From assembly GCF_010078385.1 (NCBI RefSeq), contig NZ_SIJC01000002.1:485393-549392 (forward strand): a DNA stretch of 64,000 bases. The letters are read 5' to 3'. Source of the stretch: Chengkuizengella sediminis. GTDB lineage: Bacteria > Bacillota > Bacilli > Paenibacillales > KCTC-33759. Positions 9,896 to 17,464 of this stretch are shown here, piece after piece; within the stretch, counting starts at the first letter, position 1; each line of letters starts with the position of its first letter. Under the pieces are notes generated by a model, which saw only the letters and a list, made by a program, of their open reading frames with translations, ran no database searches and was not told the origin of the DNA. A program made the translations under genes and the position numbers.

Positions 9896-9973
9896 GCAGG
9901 GACAGATTACGAATTATCTATTTATACTTGGGAAACGGCGACGATTAATTATGACTTGCTAGTTAATGAGTAG
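9896..9973 (+). pseudogene. 3' stub of a second collagenase gene
   Basis: Reading from 9896, the DNA encodes AGTDYELSIYTWETATINYD followed by LLVNE and a stop. This matches the last 25 residues of the intact collagenase (PGTEYELSVYTWENFTINYD then VVVTE) residue for residue except for conservative changes. No upstream reading frame or start remains. It is the tail of a tandem duplicate, or of a diverged paralogue, whose body has been deleted. Confidence 0.85.
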
Positions 9974-10196
9974 AGGATTGAAGAAATAAGAATATGCTTA
10001 TTCAAGAAGTGGAATATGATTAATCCTTCTGCTGCTTGAAAACCAAGAGGAAGTTGATGAATCTATGAAACCGATATTTTCTGAAAATGATTTGGCAGTG
10101 ATCATCTCATCCAAATAATATCTATCACCATAATTAAAATGATGATAGAATAAAATAGATTCAAGTTAGAATAAAAAATGGATTATAGGTGATGCA

Positions 10197-11111
10197 ATGA
10201 ATTCTCAGATTGAAATAACAAAAAGTAAAAAACGAGTGCGAAGAATGAAGTGGTTTTTTTCCATATTAAGTGTGATCGGTTTTTTATTTATTATTTTTCA
10301 ATTTCTACCTGTCAAAAAACAAGAGAAAAATATGTTTTTAAGTGAAGGAAGCCCTCTTGTCATAGCTCATCGAGGAGGTGCTGGAATCACACCTGAGAAT
10401 ACATTGACGGCATTTAAAAACGCTAAGAAAATAGGTGTAGATGTATTAGAGTTTGATGTTCATTTAACTAAAGATGGTGAAATTGTAGTTATACATGATG
10501 AAACTTTAGACCGTACAACGAATGGGACTGGAAATGTCGCAGATTATACGTTAGATGAACTAAAGCAATTAGATGCAGGTTATCATTTTGTTGATGAGCA
10601 AGGGAATTTTTCTTATAGAGGAAAAGGAGTTGCGATTCCAACATTAGAAGAAGTATTAGAAAATTTCTCTGAGCTTCCAATGATTATCGAAATTAAACCT
10701 GAAAATAAAGAGCTCACCGGGAAAGTATACGAAATGATAAAGCAATTTGGTCTAGAGGATAAAGTAATTATTAATTCTTTTTATGAAAATGTATTAGTAT
10801 GGTTTCATGAAATGGCAGGCGATGAGATTGCCATCGGAGCGGGACCCGATACTGTTAAAAAATATGTAATTTCTAATCTATTTTATTTAGATCGATTAGT
10901 ATCACTGGATGTTCATGCCTTTCAGTTGCCATTAGAGCAGTCTGGAATTGATTTAGCATCAAAACGAATTATCCAAACGTTACAAAAACGTAATATAGCT
11001 GTTCAATATTGGACGATAAATGACGTGGAAGAGATGGAGGAATTAATAGATTTAGGTGTGGATGGTATTATAACTAATTATCCTGATCGATTAATTTCAA
11101 TTTTGAAATAA
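10197..11111 (+). CDS. Membrane-anchored glycerophosphodiester phosphodiesterase
   Basis: A 304-residue GDPD-family protein that hydrolyses glycerophosphodiesters to glycerol-3-phosphate and an alcohol. A single hydrophobic segment (about residues 19-37) after a basic stretch anchors it, placing the catalytic domain outside the cell. Catalytic residues are visible: H58-R59 in IAHRGG, E85 and D87 in LEFDVHL, and H100 in VVIHDETLDR. The usual C-terminal IKPE and QYWTIND motifs are present. The RBS is modest (AGGTGATGCA). The gene is alone; the convergent carbonic anhydrase gene shares its terminator. The substrate may be deacylated phospholipids or teichoic acid units. Confidence 0.9.
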   Translation: MNSQIEITKSKKRVRRMKWFFSILSVIGFLFIIFQFLPVKKQEKNMFLSEGSPLVIAHRGGAGITPENTLTAFKNAKKIGVDVLEFDVHLTKDGEIVVIHDETLDRTTNGTGNVADYTLDELKQLDAGYHFVDEQGNFSYRGKGVAIPTLEEVLENFSELPMIIEIKPENKELTGKVYEMIKQFGLEDKVIINSFYENVLVWFHEMAGDEIAIGAGPDTVKKYVISNLFYLDRLVSLDVHAFQLPLEQSGIDLASKRIIQTLQKRNIAVQYWTINDVEEMEELIDLGVDGIITNYPDRLISILK

Positions 11112-11193
11112 AATCATAGATTTGAAATATTTTTCATAATAATCAATATTTGTGTGGAGGATAAAAACGGGGTTTCCAATTTTATCCTTGTTT

Positions 11194-11234
11194 CCAAAAA
11201 GACTTTTTCTTTTTAAAAGAAAAAGTCTTTTTGG
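11194..11234. terminator. Bidirectional terminator between convergent genes
   Basis: CCAAAAAGACTTTTTCTTTT and AAAAGAAAAAGTCTTTTTGG are perfect 20-base complements separated by one base. A- and T-runs on both sides suit the GDPD and carbonic anhydrase genes alike. Confidence 0.88.
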
Positions 11235-11275
11235 GATGAAAGAAGTTACAAAAATACTGAGAAAAATAATTGATT

Positions 11276-11842
11276 CTATTTGTCTTTAAGCCCATCCACT
11301 ACAACTTCAAGTTCTCCTGTTTCTGGATGAATGATTAAACCATGTACAGGAACTTCGGGGGGAAGAAGTGGGTGATTTTTTACAATAGAGACACTATTTT
11401 TCACACCATCTGTTACACTGTCAAAACCTTTTAGAAAACTGGATAATTGGATACCGGAATGTTCTAAAGTTTGTAATGTTTCCTCAGAAATCCCTCGGTT
11501 TTTAATTTCCTCCAGCATACTTTCAGAATTCAACCCTGTCATGCCACACTCATGATGTCCTATAACATATACCTCTTTGGCTTTTAATTTATAAATGGCT
11601 ACTAAAATACTGCGCATCACATTTCCAAAGGGATGTGTTATAATTGCTCCTGCATTTCTAATGATTTTTACATCCCCATTTTTAAGATTCATAGCCTTAG
11701 GCAACAACTCTACTAAACGAGTGTCCATGCAAGTTAAGATCACCATCTTTTTATCTGGATATCTTGAAGTTTTATATTGTTCAAATTCCTTATTTTCCAC
11801 AAATTGTTCATTAAAATTTAATATGTCTATTAGATTACTCAT
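11276..11842 (-). CDS. Beta-class carbonic anhydrase
   Basis: A 188-residue cytoplasmic zinc enzyme interconverting CO2 and bicarbonate. The beta-CA ligands and dyad are clear: C38-x-D40-x-R42 in LTCMDTRL, then H96 and C99 in GHHECG. The length is typical of the short bacterial beta-CAs (YtiB/YbcF-like). Start ATG at 11842 is preceded on the minus strand by AGGAGAA. It is convergent with the GDPD gene; the YqkB-like gene lies upstream in the same direction but about 70 bp away. Nothing suggests special regulation. Confidence 0.9.
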   Translation of the reverse strand: MSNLIDILNFNEQFVENKEFEQYKTSRYPDKKMVILTCMDTRLVELLPKAMNLKNGDVKIIRNAGAIITHPFGNVMRSILVAIYKLKAKEVYVIGHHECGMTGLNSESMLEEIKNRGISEETLQTLEHSGIQLSSFLKGFDSVTDGVKNSVSIVKNHPLLPPEVPVHGLIIHPETGELEVVVDGLKDK

Positions 11843-11915
11843 ATGTTCTTCTCCTATCTTAGTTTGAATTATGTATAAGTATACAATGGTAAAATCCTAT
11901 CAATCTCCTTTTTCA

Positions 11916-12269
11916 TTATTTCGTAAGGGGATTTACGGTTGATTCTCTATCTTTGTGGCGAAGAATTAAAGAAGCATTGTAAATTTGTTGTTTACTGCTC
12001 AACGAAAAGGATTTTTTGTTTGAATCATAATCGAGCTTCATTTCTTCTTCAAAAAATACTTCGTGTCTTGAATCATACAAGATTGAAATTGAATCAGAGT
12101 TAGATTCCAAATCAAATTCACCTTTTTCATTAACGATCCATAATTGCGCGACACCACTCATTATACATCCACAGCCTTCGGCATCATGAGCTAATTTAAT
12201 ATATTGTAGATCTGTATTCACTTTATTCATAATCTCATTTTTAGCGTTTTCTGTAAGTGAAATCTGCAT
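11916..12269 (-). CDS. YqkB-like iron-sulfur cluster biosynthesis family protein
   Basis: A 117-residue protein of the HesB/IscA-like fold as found in the YqkB group: it opens with ISLTENAKNEI, and carries AEGCGCIMSG (two cysteines) in the middle. A-type scaffold proteins usually carry a C-terminal CxC pair, which is absent, so it may not carry a cluster. ATG is preceded on the minus strand by AAGGGCGTG. It is probably its own unit, upstream of the carbonic anhydrase. The family call is good; the function is unproven for this subgroup. Confidence 0.75.
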   Translation of the reverse strand: MQISLTENAKNEIMNKVNTDLQYIKLAHDAEGCGCIMSGVAQLWIVNEKGEFDLESNSDSISILYDSRHEVFFEEEMKLDYDSNKKSFSLSSKQQIYNASLILRHKDRESTVNPLTK

Positions 12270-12379
12270 AAGTATTCACGCCCTTCATAGTTATTTTATC
12301 ATATTTTTTAGCCTCTCATATACCTTTTGATATTATTGTAGGTTATTTGTATACTTAATTTGAAAAGGAGAGTGGTTAA

Positions 12380-13888
12380 ATGAGTCAACAAACATTAACA
12401 ACATTTAAAGAGTTAGTCAAAAAAATAAATGAATATAACGAAGCACTTTCTGTTCTTTATTGGGACTTAAGGACAGGAGCACCCAAAAAAGGAGTAGAGG
12501 GACGTTCTGAAGTGATTGGAATGTTATCTACAGAACAATTTAATCTTTCAACTTCAGAACAAATGGGGGAATGTTTATCTCAGTTATCTGAAGCTTCGAT
12601 ATTTGCAGGATTGAATCAAACAGAGCAAAGAATGGTGACGGAATATACAAAGGATTATGACAGAAATAAAAAAATCCCAGTTGAGTTATACAAGGAAAAT
12701 GTTATATTAACCTCAAAATCTGAATCTGTATGGGAAGAGGCAAAAGAAAAATCTGATTTTTCAATATTTCAACCCTACTTAGAAAAAGTTGTTGAATTAA
12801 AAAAGAAGTTTATTGAGTACTGGGGTGTGAAAGGGACACCTTATGATACTTTGCTTGATATTTATGAACCTAACATTACAGCAAGTCAATTAGATCAAGT
12901 TTTTGGAACGCTAAGAGAAAGACTAGTGCCATTAGTAACCCAAATTGTTGAGTCATCTAATAAACCAGATACTACTTTTCTCCATCAAACTTTTAGTGAG
13001 GAGAAGCAAAAAGAGTTTAGTTTATTTGTATTAAAGGAAATGGGATATGATTTTGGAGCGGGTCGATTGGATAAAGCTGTTCATCCATTTATGATTAATT
13101 TAAATTTAAAGGATGTCAGAATTACTACAAATTATTATCCGAATGATATTACGTTTTCTCTATTTTCTAGTTTACACGAAGGTGGACATGCTTTATATGA
13201 ACAAAATATTTCACCAGAGCTAATCGGTACGGGGTTATGTACTGGTGCTTCCATGGGAATCCATGAATCTCAATCAAGGTTCTGGGAAAACATGATTGGC
13301 CGGAGCTTACCTTTCTGGAAAAGATACTATAATAATTTAAAAGAGGTTTTTCCAAATGAGTTTGCTACTGTTTCAGTTGAAGATTTTTACAGAGGTACCA
13401 ATGAAGCGAAACCATCCTTAATTCGTATTGAAGCTGATGAATTAACTTACAATTTACATGTAATGATTCGATATGAGTTGGAAAAAGCGCTCTTTAATGA
13501 AGATTTAAAAGTGGCGGACTTACCTCAAGCATGGAATGAGAAGTACACAGAATACTTAGGTGTCACTCCATCTCATGACGGAGAAGGTGTATTGCAGGAC
13601 GTGCATTGGTCAGGCGGGGATTTTGGATATTTTCCTTCTTACTCTCTCGGAAATATTTATGCGGCACAATTTATGAACACAATACAAAAACAATTACCTG
13701 AGTTTGATACATACATTGAAAATGGAGATTTATTGCCAATTAAACAGTGGTTATCAGATCAAATTTATCAATATGGAAAACTACTGACACCTGCTGCAAT
13801 CATAAAACAAGTGACAAATGAAGAGATTAACCCAGAATACTTTATTAAATATTTAGAAACGAAATTTAAAGGTATATACGAGATTTAA
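12380..13888 (+). CDS. Carboxypeptidase M32 (Taq/YpwA type)
   Basis: A 502-residue cytoplasmic zinc metallocarboxypeptidase that removes residues from peptide C-termini. The zinc-binding H266-E-G-G-H270 lies in SSLHEGGHALYEQ, followed by the family motif IHESQSRFWEN, which carries the third ligand, and by a C-terminal region with EADELTYNLHV and GYFPSYSLGN, both hallmark M32 stretches. Full family length (about 500). The RBS AAAGGAGAG precedes the ATG. It is monocistronic; its role is probably general peptide turnover. Confidence 0.93.
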   Translation: MSQQTLTTFKELVKKINEYNEALSVLYWDLRTGAPKKGVEGRSEVIGMLSTEQFNLSTSEQMGECLSQLSEASIFAGLNQTEQRMVTEYTKDYDRNKKIPVELYKENVILTSKSESVWEEAKEKSDFSIFQPYLEKVVELKKKFIEYWGVKGTPYDTLLDIYEPNITASQLDQVFGTLRERLVPLVTQIVESSNKPDTTFLHQTFSEEKQKEFSLFVLKEMGYDFGAGRLDKAVHPFMINLNLKDVRITTNYYPNDITFSLFSSLHEGGHALYEQNISPELIGTGLCTGASMGIHESQSRFWENMIGRSLPFWKRYYNNLKEVFPNEFATVSVEDFYRGTNEAKPSLIRIEADELTYNLHVMIRYELEKALFNEDLKVADLPQAWNEKYTEYLGVTPSHDGEGVLQDVHWSGGDFGYFPSYSLGNIYAAQFMNTIQKQLPEFDTYIENGDLLPIKQWLSDQIYQYGKLLTPAAIIKQVTNEEINPEYFIKYLETKFKGIYEI

Positions 13889-13986
13889 TGGGAAAAAGCA
13901 AAACGATTCTTGAAATATAGTTCAGCGGGGAAGTATCCTTGCTGATCTTTTCTTTAAAGAAAAGAAATCACATGAGGTGAAAGATC

Positions 13987-14940
13987 ATGGGAATTCGCAT
14001 CATAAAAACAGCCGTTGCTGCTGTCATTGCTATTTATATCGCAACATACTTCAACTTGAATTATCCTCTCTCAGCGGGTTTATTAGCTATACTTGGTGTT
14101 GATGTCACTAAGAGAAGGAGTTTACTGAATGTACTGCAACGTATTCTTGCTTCTGTGTTAGGTTTATTATTAGCTTCATTTCTTTTTGACATCATTGGTT
14201 TTTACATATGGATGTTAGGGGTTTATATTTTGCTTGCTTATCCCGTTTTGGCAAAAATGAAATTGAAGGATGGGATTGTAACAAGCTCTGTGATTGTTTT
14301 TCATGTGTTTAGTGAACAATCTATCCATTATGAGATGATCCTAAATGAAATATGGCTGTTATTAATCGGGTTAGGGTCTGCTACACTCATCAATTTCCTG
14401 TATATGCCAAAAGTAGTAAAGGATTTAAAATCCATTCGTGTGCAGGTAGAGGATCTACTCTCTGAAATTTTCAAACAAATGTCAGCTCACTTAAAGGATA
14501 ATTCTACGATTTGGCATGGAAAAGAACTGATTGAAGTGGAGAAAAAAATAAATGAGGGTTTGGATTTAGCTACAAGGTTCAGTGAAAATAATTTATTTCG
14601 TCAAGAAAATGGGTGGTTGAATTATTTCCAAATGCGGGGCAGGCAAATGGAATCTGTGCATAAGATGGTGAACTTAGTAGCACAAGTGTATGAATCCATT
14701 CCTCAGGGGAAAATGACGGCCGCAGTATTTGATGAATTGATCAAGGAAGTGAAAGAAGAATATTATAGTGGAAGGATTTTAGATGATCTAAACCATGTTG
14801 CAACTCTTTTTAATGAAATGGATCTCCCAAAAACACGGAAAGAATTTGAGGTTAGATCTGCTATTTTACAACTATGTTTAGAGTTGAAAGACTATTTGAA
14901 CATCGCAAAAAAAGAAAAGAAAAAGTTTTTGTCACTATAG
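13987..14940 (+). CDS. Aromatic acid exporter family protein (FUSC/ArAE type)
   Basis: A 317-residue protein with about six predicted membrane segments in the first 150 residues (starting IIKTAVAAVIAIYIATY) and a long helical cytoplasmic C-terminal half. This layout and the N-terminal sequence fit the ArAE_1 / YgaE-like family (former DUF939), often called putative aromatic acid exporters. The substrate is unknown. AGGTGA precedes the start. It ends about 50 bp before cotE and might be co-transcribed with it; this neighbour is frequent upstream of cotE in related genomes as I recall. Confidence 0.78.
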   Translation: MGIRIIKTAVAAVIAIYIATYFNLNYPLSAGLLAILGVDVTKRRSLLNVLQRILASVLGLLLASFLFDIIGFYIWMLGVYILLAYPVLAKMKLKDGIVTSSVIVFHVFSEQSIHYEMILNEIWLLLIGLGSATLINFLYMPKVVKDLKSIRVQVEDLLSEIFKQMSAHLKDNSTIWHGKELIEVEKKINEGLDLATRFSENNLFRQENGWLNYFQMRGRQMESVHKMVNLVAQVYESIPQGKMTAAVFDELIKEVKEEYYSGRILDDLNHVATLFNEMDLPKTRKEFEVRSAILQLCLELKDYLNIAKKEKKKFLSL

Positions 14941-14994
14941 ACCAATGTCCTGCATACAATTTTAAAGAATGATTGTATGGAGGAGGTTTATAGG

Positions 14995-15561
14995 ATGTCA
15001 CTCACAGATAAAGACTTATCGTATAGAGAAATAATTACGAAAGCTGTTTGTGGTAAAGGTCGGAAATTTTCACAAGTAACACATACCATTACTCCACCTC
15101 ATAAACCAACAAGTGTTTTGGGGGTATGGCTTATCAACCATCAGTATGAAGCGGTGAAATCTGATGATGGCATTGAAGTAGTTGGTACTTATGATATTAA
15201 CTTTTGGTATTCTTACGACAACAACTCTCAGACGGAAGTAGCTAAGGAAACATTATCGTATGTTGAAGCGGTCCCTCTATCTTATCTAGACCCAAATCAT
15301 AGAAAAACTACTGCAGAAGTATTTGCTGAAACTACACAAGAACCAAGTTGTGTTGAAGCTAATATCGTCACTTCTGGCAATGCTGTTCGGATCAAAGTTG
15401 AGCGTGAATTTAAGGTGGAAATGGTTGCGGAAACAAAAGTTTGTGTATTAGTGAATGAAAATGGTATTGATGATCTAGATGGCGAAAAAGAATTCGATTT
15501 TGATTATGACGGCGGAGATTTTGAAGATTTAGATCCAGATCTCTTAGATGATGATATTTAA
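14995..15561 (+). CDS. cotE: Outer spore coat morphogenetic protein CotE
   Basis: A 188-residue protein that starts MSLTDKDLSYREIITKAVCG and contains the CotE core: KGRKF, INHQY, YDINFWYSY and the ETKVCV stretch, ending in a very acidic tail (FDYDGGDFEDLDPDLL). CotE is built by the mother cell and is required for assembly of the outer coat. The ATG at 14995 is chosen because GGAGGAGG lies 7-14 bases upstream; an ATG at 14977 would put that RBS inside the gene. Position just upstream of mutS is conserved in Bacillales. Expression in sporulation (sigma E/K) is expected but no clear promoter was found. Confidence 0.93.
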   Translation: MSLTDKDLSYREIITKAVCGKGRKFSQVTHTITPPHKPTSVLGVWLINHQYEAVKSDDGIEVVGTYDINFWYSYDNNSQTEVAKETLSYVEAVPLSYLDPNHRKTTAEVFAETTQEPSCVEANIVTSGNAVRIKVEREFKVEMVAETKVCVLVNENGIDDLDGEKEFDFDYDGGDFEDLDPDLLDDDI

Positions 15562-15604
15562 ATTTTGTATTTATCTTATCATATGTGTCAATAGAGGTTT
15601 TGGA

Positions 15605-15626
15605 GAGGGCGTGAGCCCTTTTTTTC
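15605..15626 (+). terminator. Terminator after cotE
   Basis: AGGGC-GTGA-GCCCT hairpin followed by seven Ts. Confidence 0.75.
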
Positions 15627-15678
15627 TCTTTAAAATATAATAAATTTATATGATGGGCGAAAAAACAGGTGATAAAAA

Positions 15679-17073
15679 ATGAATCAATTGTTTTTGTTAC
15701 ATGGAAATGATCCAGCATTCAAAGGTTTATGGAATAATTCCTTATTTCGTCACGGCACCCAACTACCTGATTCCTTGTCTAAAGATACTGTGATTATTCA
15801 GTGGGGTAATGAAACACAGGTATCAGATGAGTACAAAGTATTAAATCCTGCCCATTTTACTGAGAAAGCTAAGGATAAAGAACTTATAATAAAAATACTA
15901 AATCGTCAAGGTATTCATGTTCAAACTCCGTTTAGCCAAAACGTCTATTTACAAGTTTTCTTAGTTCCTGTGTTTCATTTGAAAGTATTAACTCTGTATA
16001 GATGTTCTCTTCATACTGAAAATGTACTCTATCCACAGAGTGAAGTGAGTTTTGATTTAAGGAATAGACAACACAGATTAATAAGTCGGTATGCAATCAG
16101 AGCGATTTATGCATTAGGTTTAGATTATGGTGTTGTTAAGGTTGGATTAATCTCAGCCAGAAAATGTACAATTTTAGATATGGATCCCACTCCAAAATTG
16201 GATCGCAACGTGGGGGAACTATTTTCAAAAGCAATTCGTTCATATCATGGGGAACTCATTGAGGAGAGAAGAAGAACAAAAAAAGCGTTACTTGGTTTAG
16301 ATGTTGAATTTTTATTACGTAATGATAAGGGGAAAATCACCTTTGCTTCTAATTTTTTAAAACGAAGAGGAAAAGTGGGTTGCGATTCAGTAGTAAATGG
16401 TAACAAGTGGATTTTCCCCATCGCAGAACTAAGACCTAGTCCAAGTAAAATACCAAAACAATTAACAAACAATATCATTGAGCTTATGCATATTGCACAA
16501 AGACAAATCAATGATCCTTCTATAGAATGGTTGGCTGGAGGAATGCCCGTAAAGGGGTTGCCTTTAGGCGGACATATACATATGAGTCAAATATGGTTAA
16601 ACTCTTTTTTGTTACGAGTACTAGATAATTATTTAACGCTGCCAATCATGATGCTTGAGGATCGAACTTCTCTGTTAAGACGCCCCAAATATGGTTTTCT
16701 AGGTGATTTTCGTACACAAATACATGGTGGATTTGAATATCGAAGTTTACCTAGTTGGATTGTTACACCTAGTATTACAAAAGGGGTATTAACTTTAACT
16801 CGTTTAATTACTGATCATTATTGGAATTTAAAAAGCAGACCATTAAATGATGAAACGGTTCAGACCCATTTTTATAATGGCAACAAAGAACCGCTCTATC
16901 CCTATGTGAAAGAGATTTGGAGTGAGCTTGAAGGACTTGATTCATACGCTACTTACAGTAAAGATTTACAGGCATTTAAGAAACAGTTATTTGAAAAGAG
17001 ATCTTGGAACGAACAGTTAGACATTAGAACAAGTTGGAGGATTCCTCCCTTTGATACCCTACCTAAAAAGTAG
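15679..17073 (+). CDS. Putative amidoligase-domain protein (phiEco32-like COOH-NH2 ligase type 2)
   Basis: A 464-residue cytoplasmic protein. The N-terminal 150 residues are variable; from residue about 210 the sequence follows the COOH-NH2 ligase (amidoligase) pattern: GLDVEFLL, then ELRPSPS, then PLGGHIHMS, then FEYRSLPSW. These conserved E, H, R positions match the glutamine-synthetase-like active site of the family, which joins a carboxylate to an amine. The substrate is unknown. It lies between cotE and mutS, which invites a link to spore coat cross-linking, but that is inference. The start follows AGGTGATAAAA. Confidence is moderate for the family and low for any role. Confidence 0.68.
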   Translation: MNQLFLLHGNDPAFKGLWNNSLFRHGTQLPDSLSKDTVIIQWGNETQVSDEYKVLNPAHFTEKAKDKELIIKILNRQGIHVQTPFSQNVYLQVFLVPVFHLKVLTLYRCSLHTENVLYPQSEVSFDLRNRQHRLISRYAIRAIYALGLDYGVVKVGLISARKCTILDMDPTPKLDRNVGELFSKAIRSYHGELIEERRRTKKALLGLDVEFLLRNDKGKITFASNFLKRRGKVGCDSVVNGNKWIFPIAELRPSPSKIPKQLTNNIIELMHIAQRQINDPSIEWLAGGMPVKGLPLGGHIHMSQIWLNSFLLRVLDNYLTLPIMMLEDRTSLLRRPKYGFLGDFRTQIHGGFEYRSLPSWIVTPSITKGVLTLTRLITDHYWNLKSRPLNDETVQTHFYNGNKEPLYPYVKEIWSELEGLDSYATYSKDLQAFKKQLFEKRSWNEQLDIRTSWRIPPFDTLPKK

Positions 17074-17135
17074 GTTTTTTCTTTTTTGAGCTTTCATCAC
17101 TATAAATGAATTATTAAATCATGCTATAATAGAGG

Positions 17136-17430
17136 TTGTTCAAAAAGTCCAATTTTGCCGGTACAGGACGTGCTGGTACTACGCTAGTCACATGGAAGTG
17201 ACTGGTTTAAAGTAGTGATCACGATGTAGACCGATGATGCTATTTCGACATCGAATATTGCACTCACATTTGAAGTCCGGTGCTCATGTAACCAATCTCT
17301 ACACTTGCTACACCCCAAAAAGTGATGTATTACTTTGAAGTGTAGTCGGAATACTTTTCAGGGACCCCGGAATACACTAGCTTCTGTTCGCACAATCTTC
17401 TTGGTGCTGAAAACTGAACTTTTTGAACAC
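17136..17430. mobile_element. MITE-like element directly upstream of mutS
   Basis: About 290 bp bounded by inverted ends. The left end GTTCAAAAAGTCCAATTTT (17138-17156) and the reverse complement of the right end (GTTCAAAAAGTTCAGTTTT, 17410-17428) agree at 17 of 19 positions. The inside has no open frame of note but contains smaller hairpins (for example AGTCAC/GTGACT near 17190-17203). No transposase is encoded, so it is a non-autonomous miniature element. Its right end reaches to within 35 bp of the mutS start and must supply or separate the mutS promoter. Target-site duplication is not obvious. Confidence 0.7.
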
Positions 17431-17464
17431 TAAATATACAAAAAAAAATAGATTGGGGTCTGGT

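Noticed and set aside
17423..17464. A longer MutS starting at TTG 17423.
   Set aside because: The first codons would lie in the inverted end of the MITE-like element; MAKYTPMIEQY at 17465 is the normal family start.
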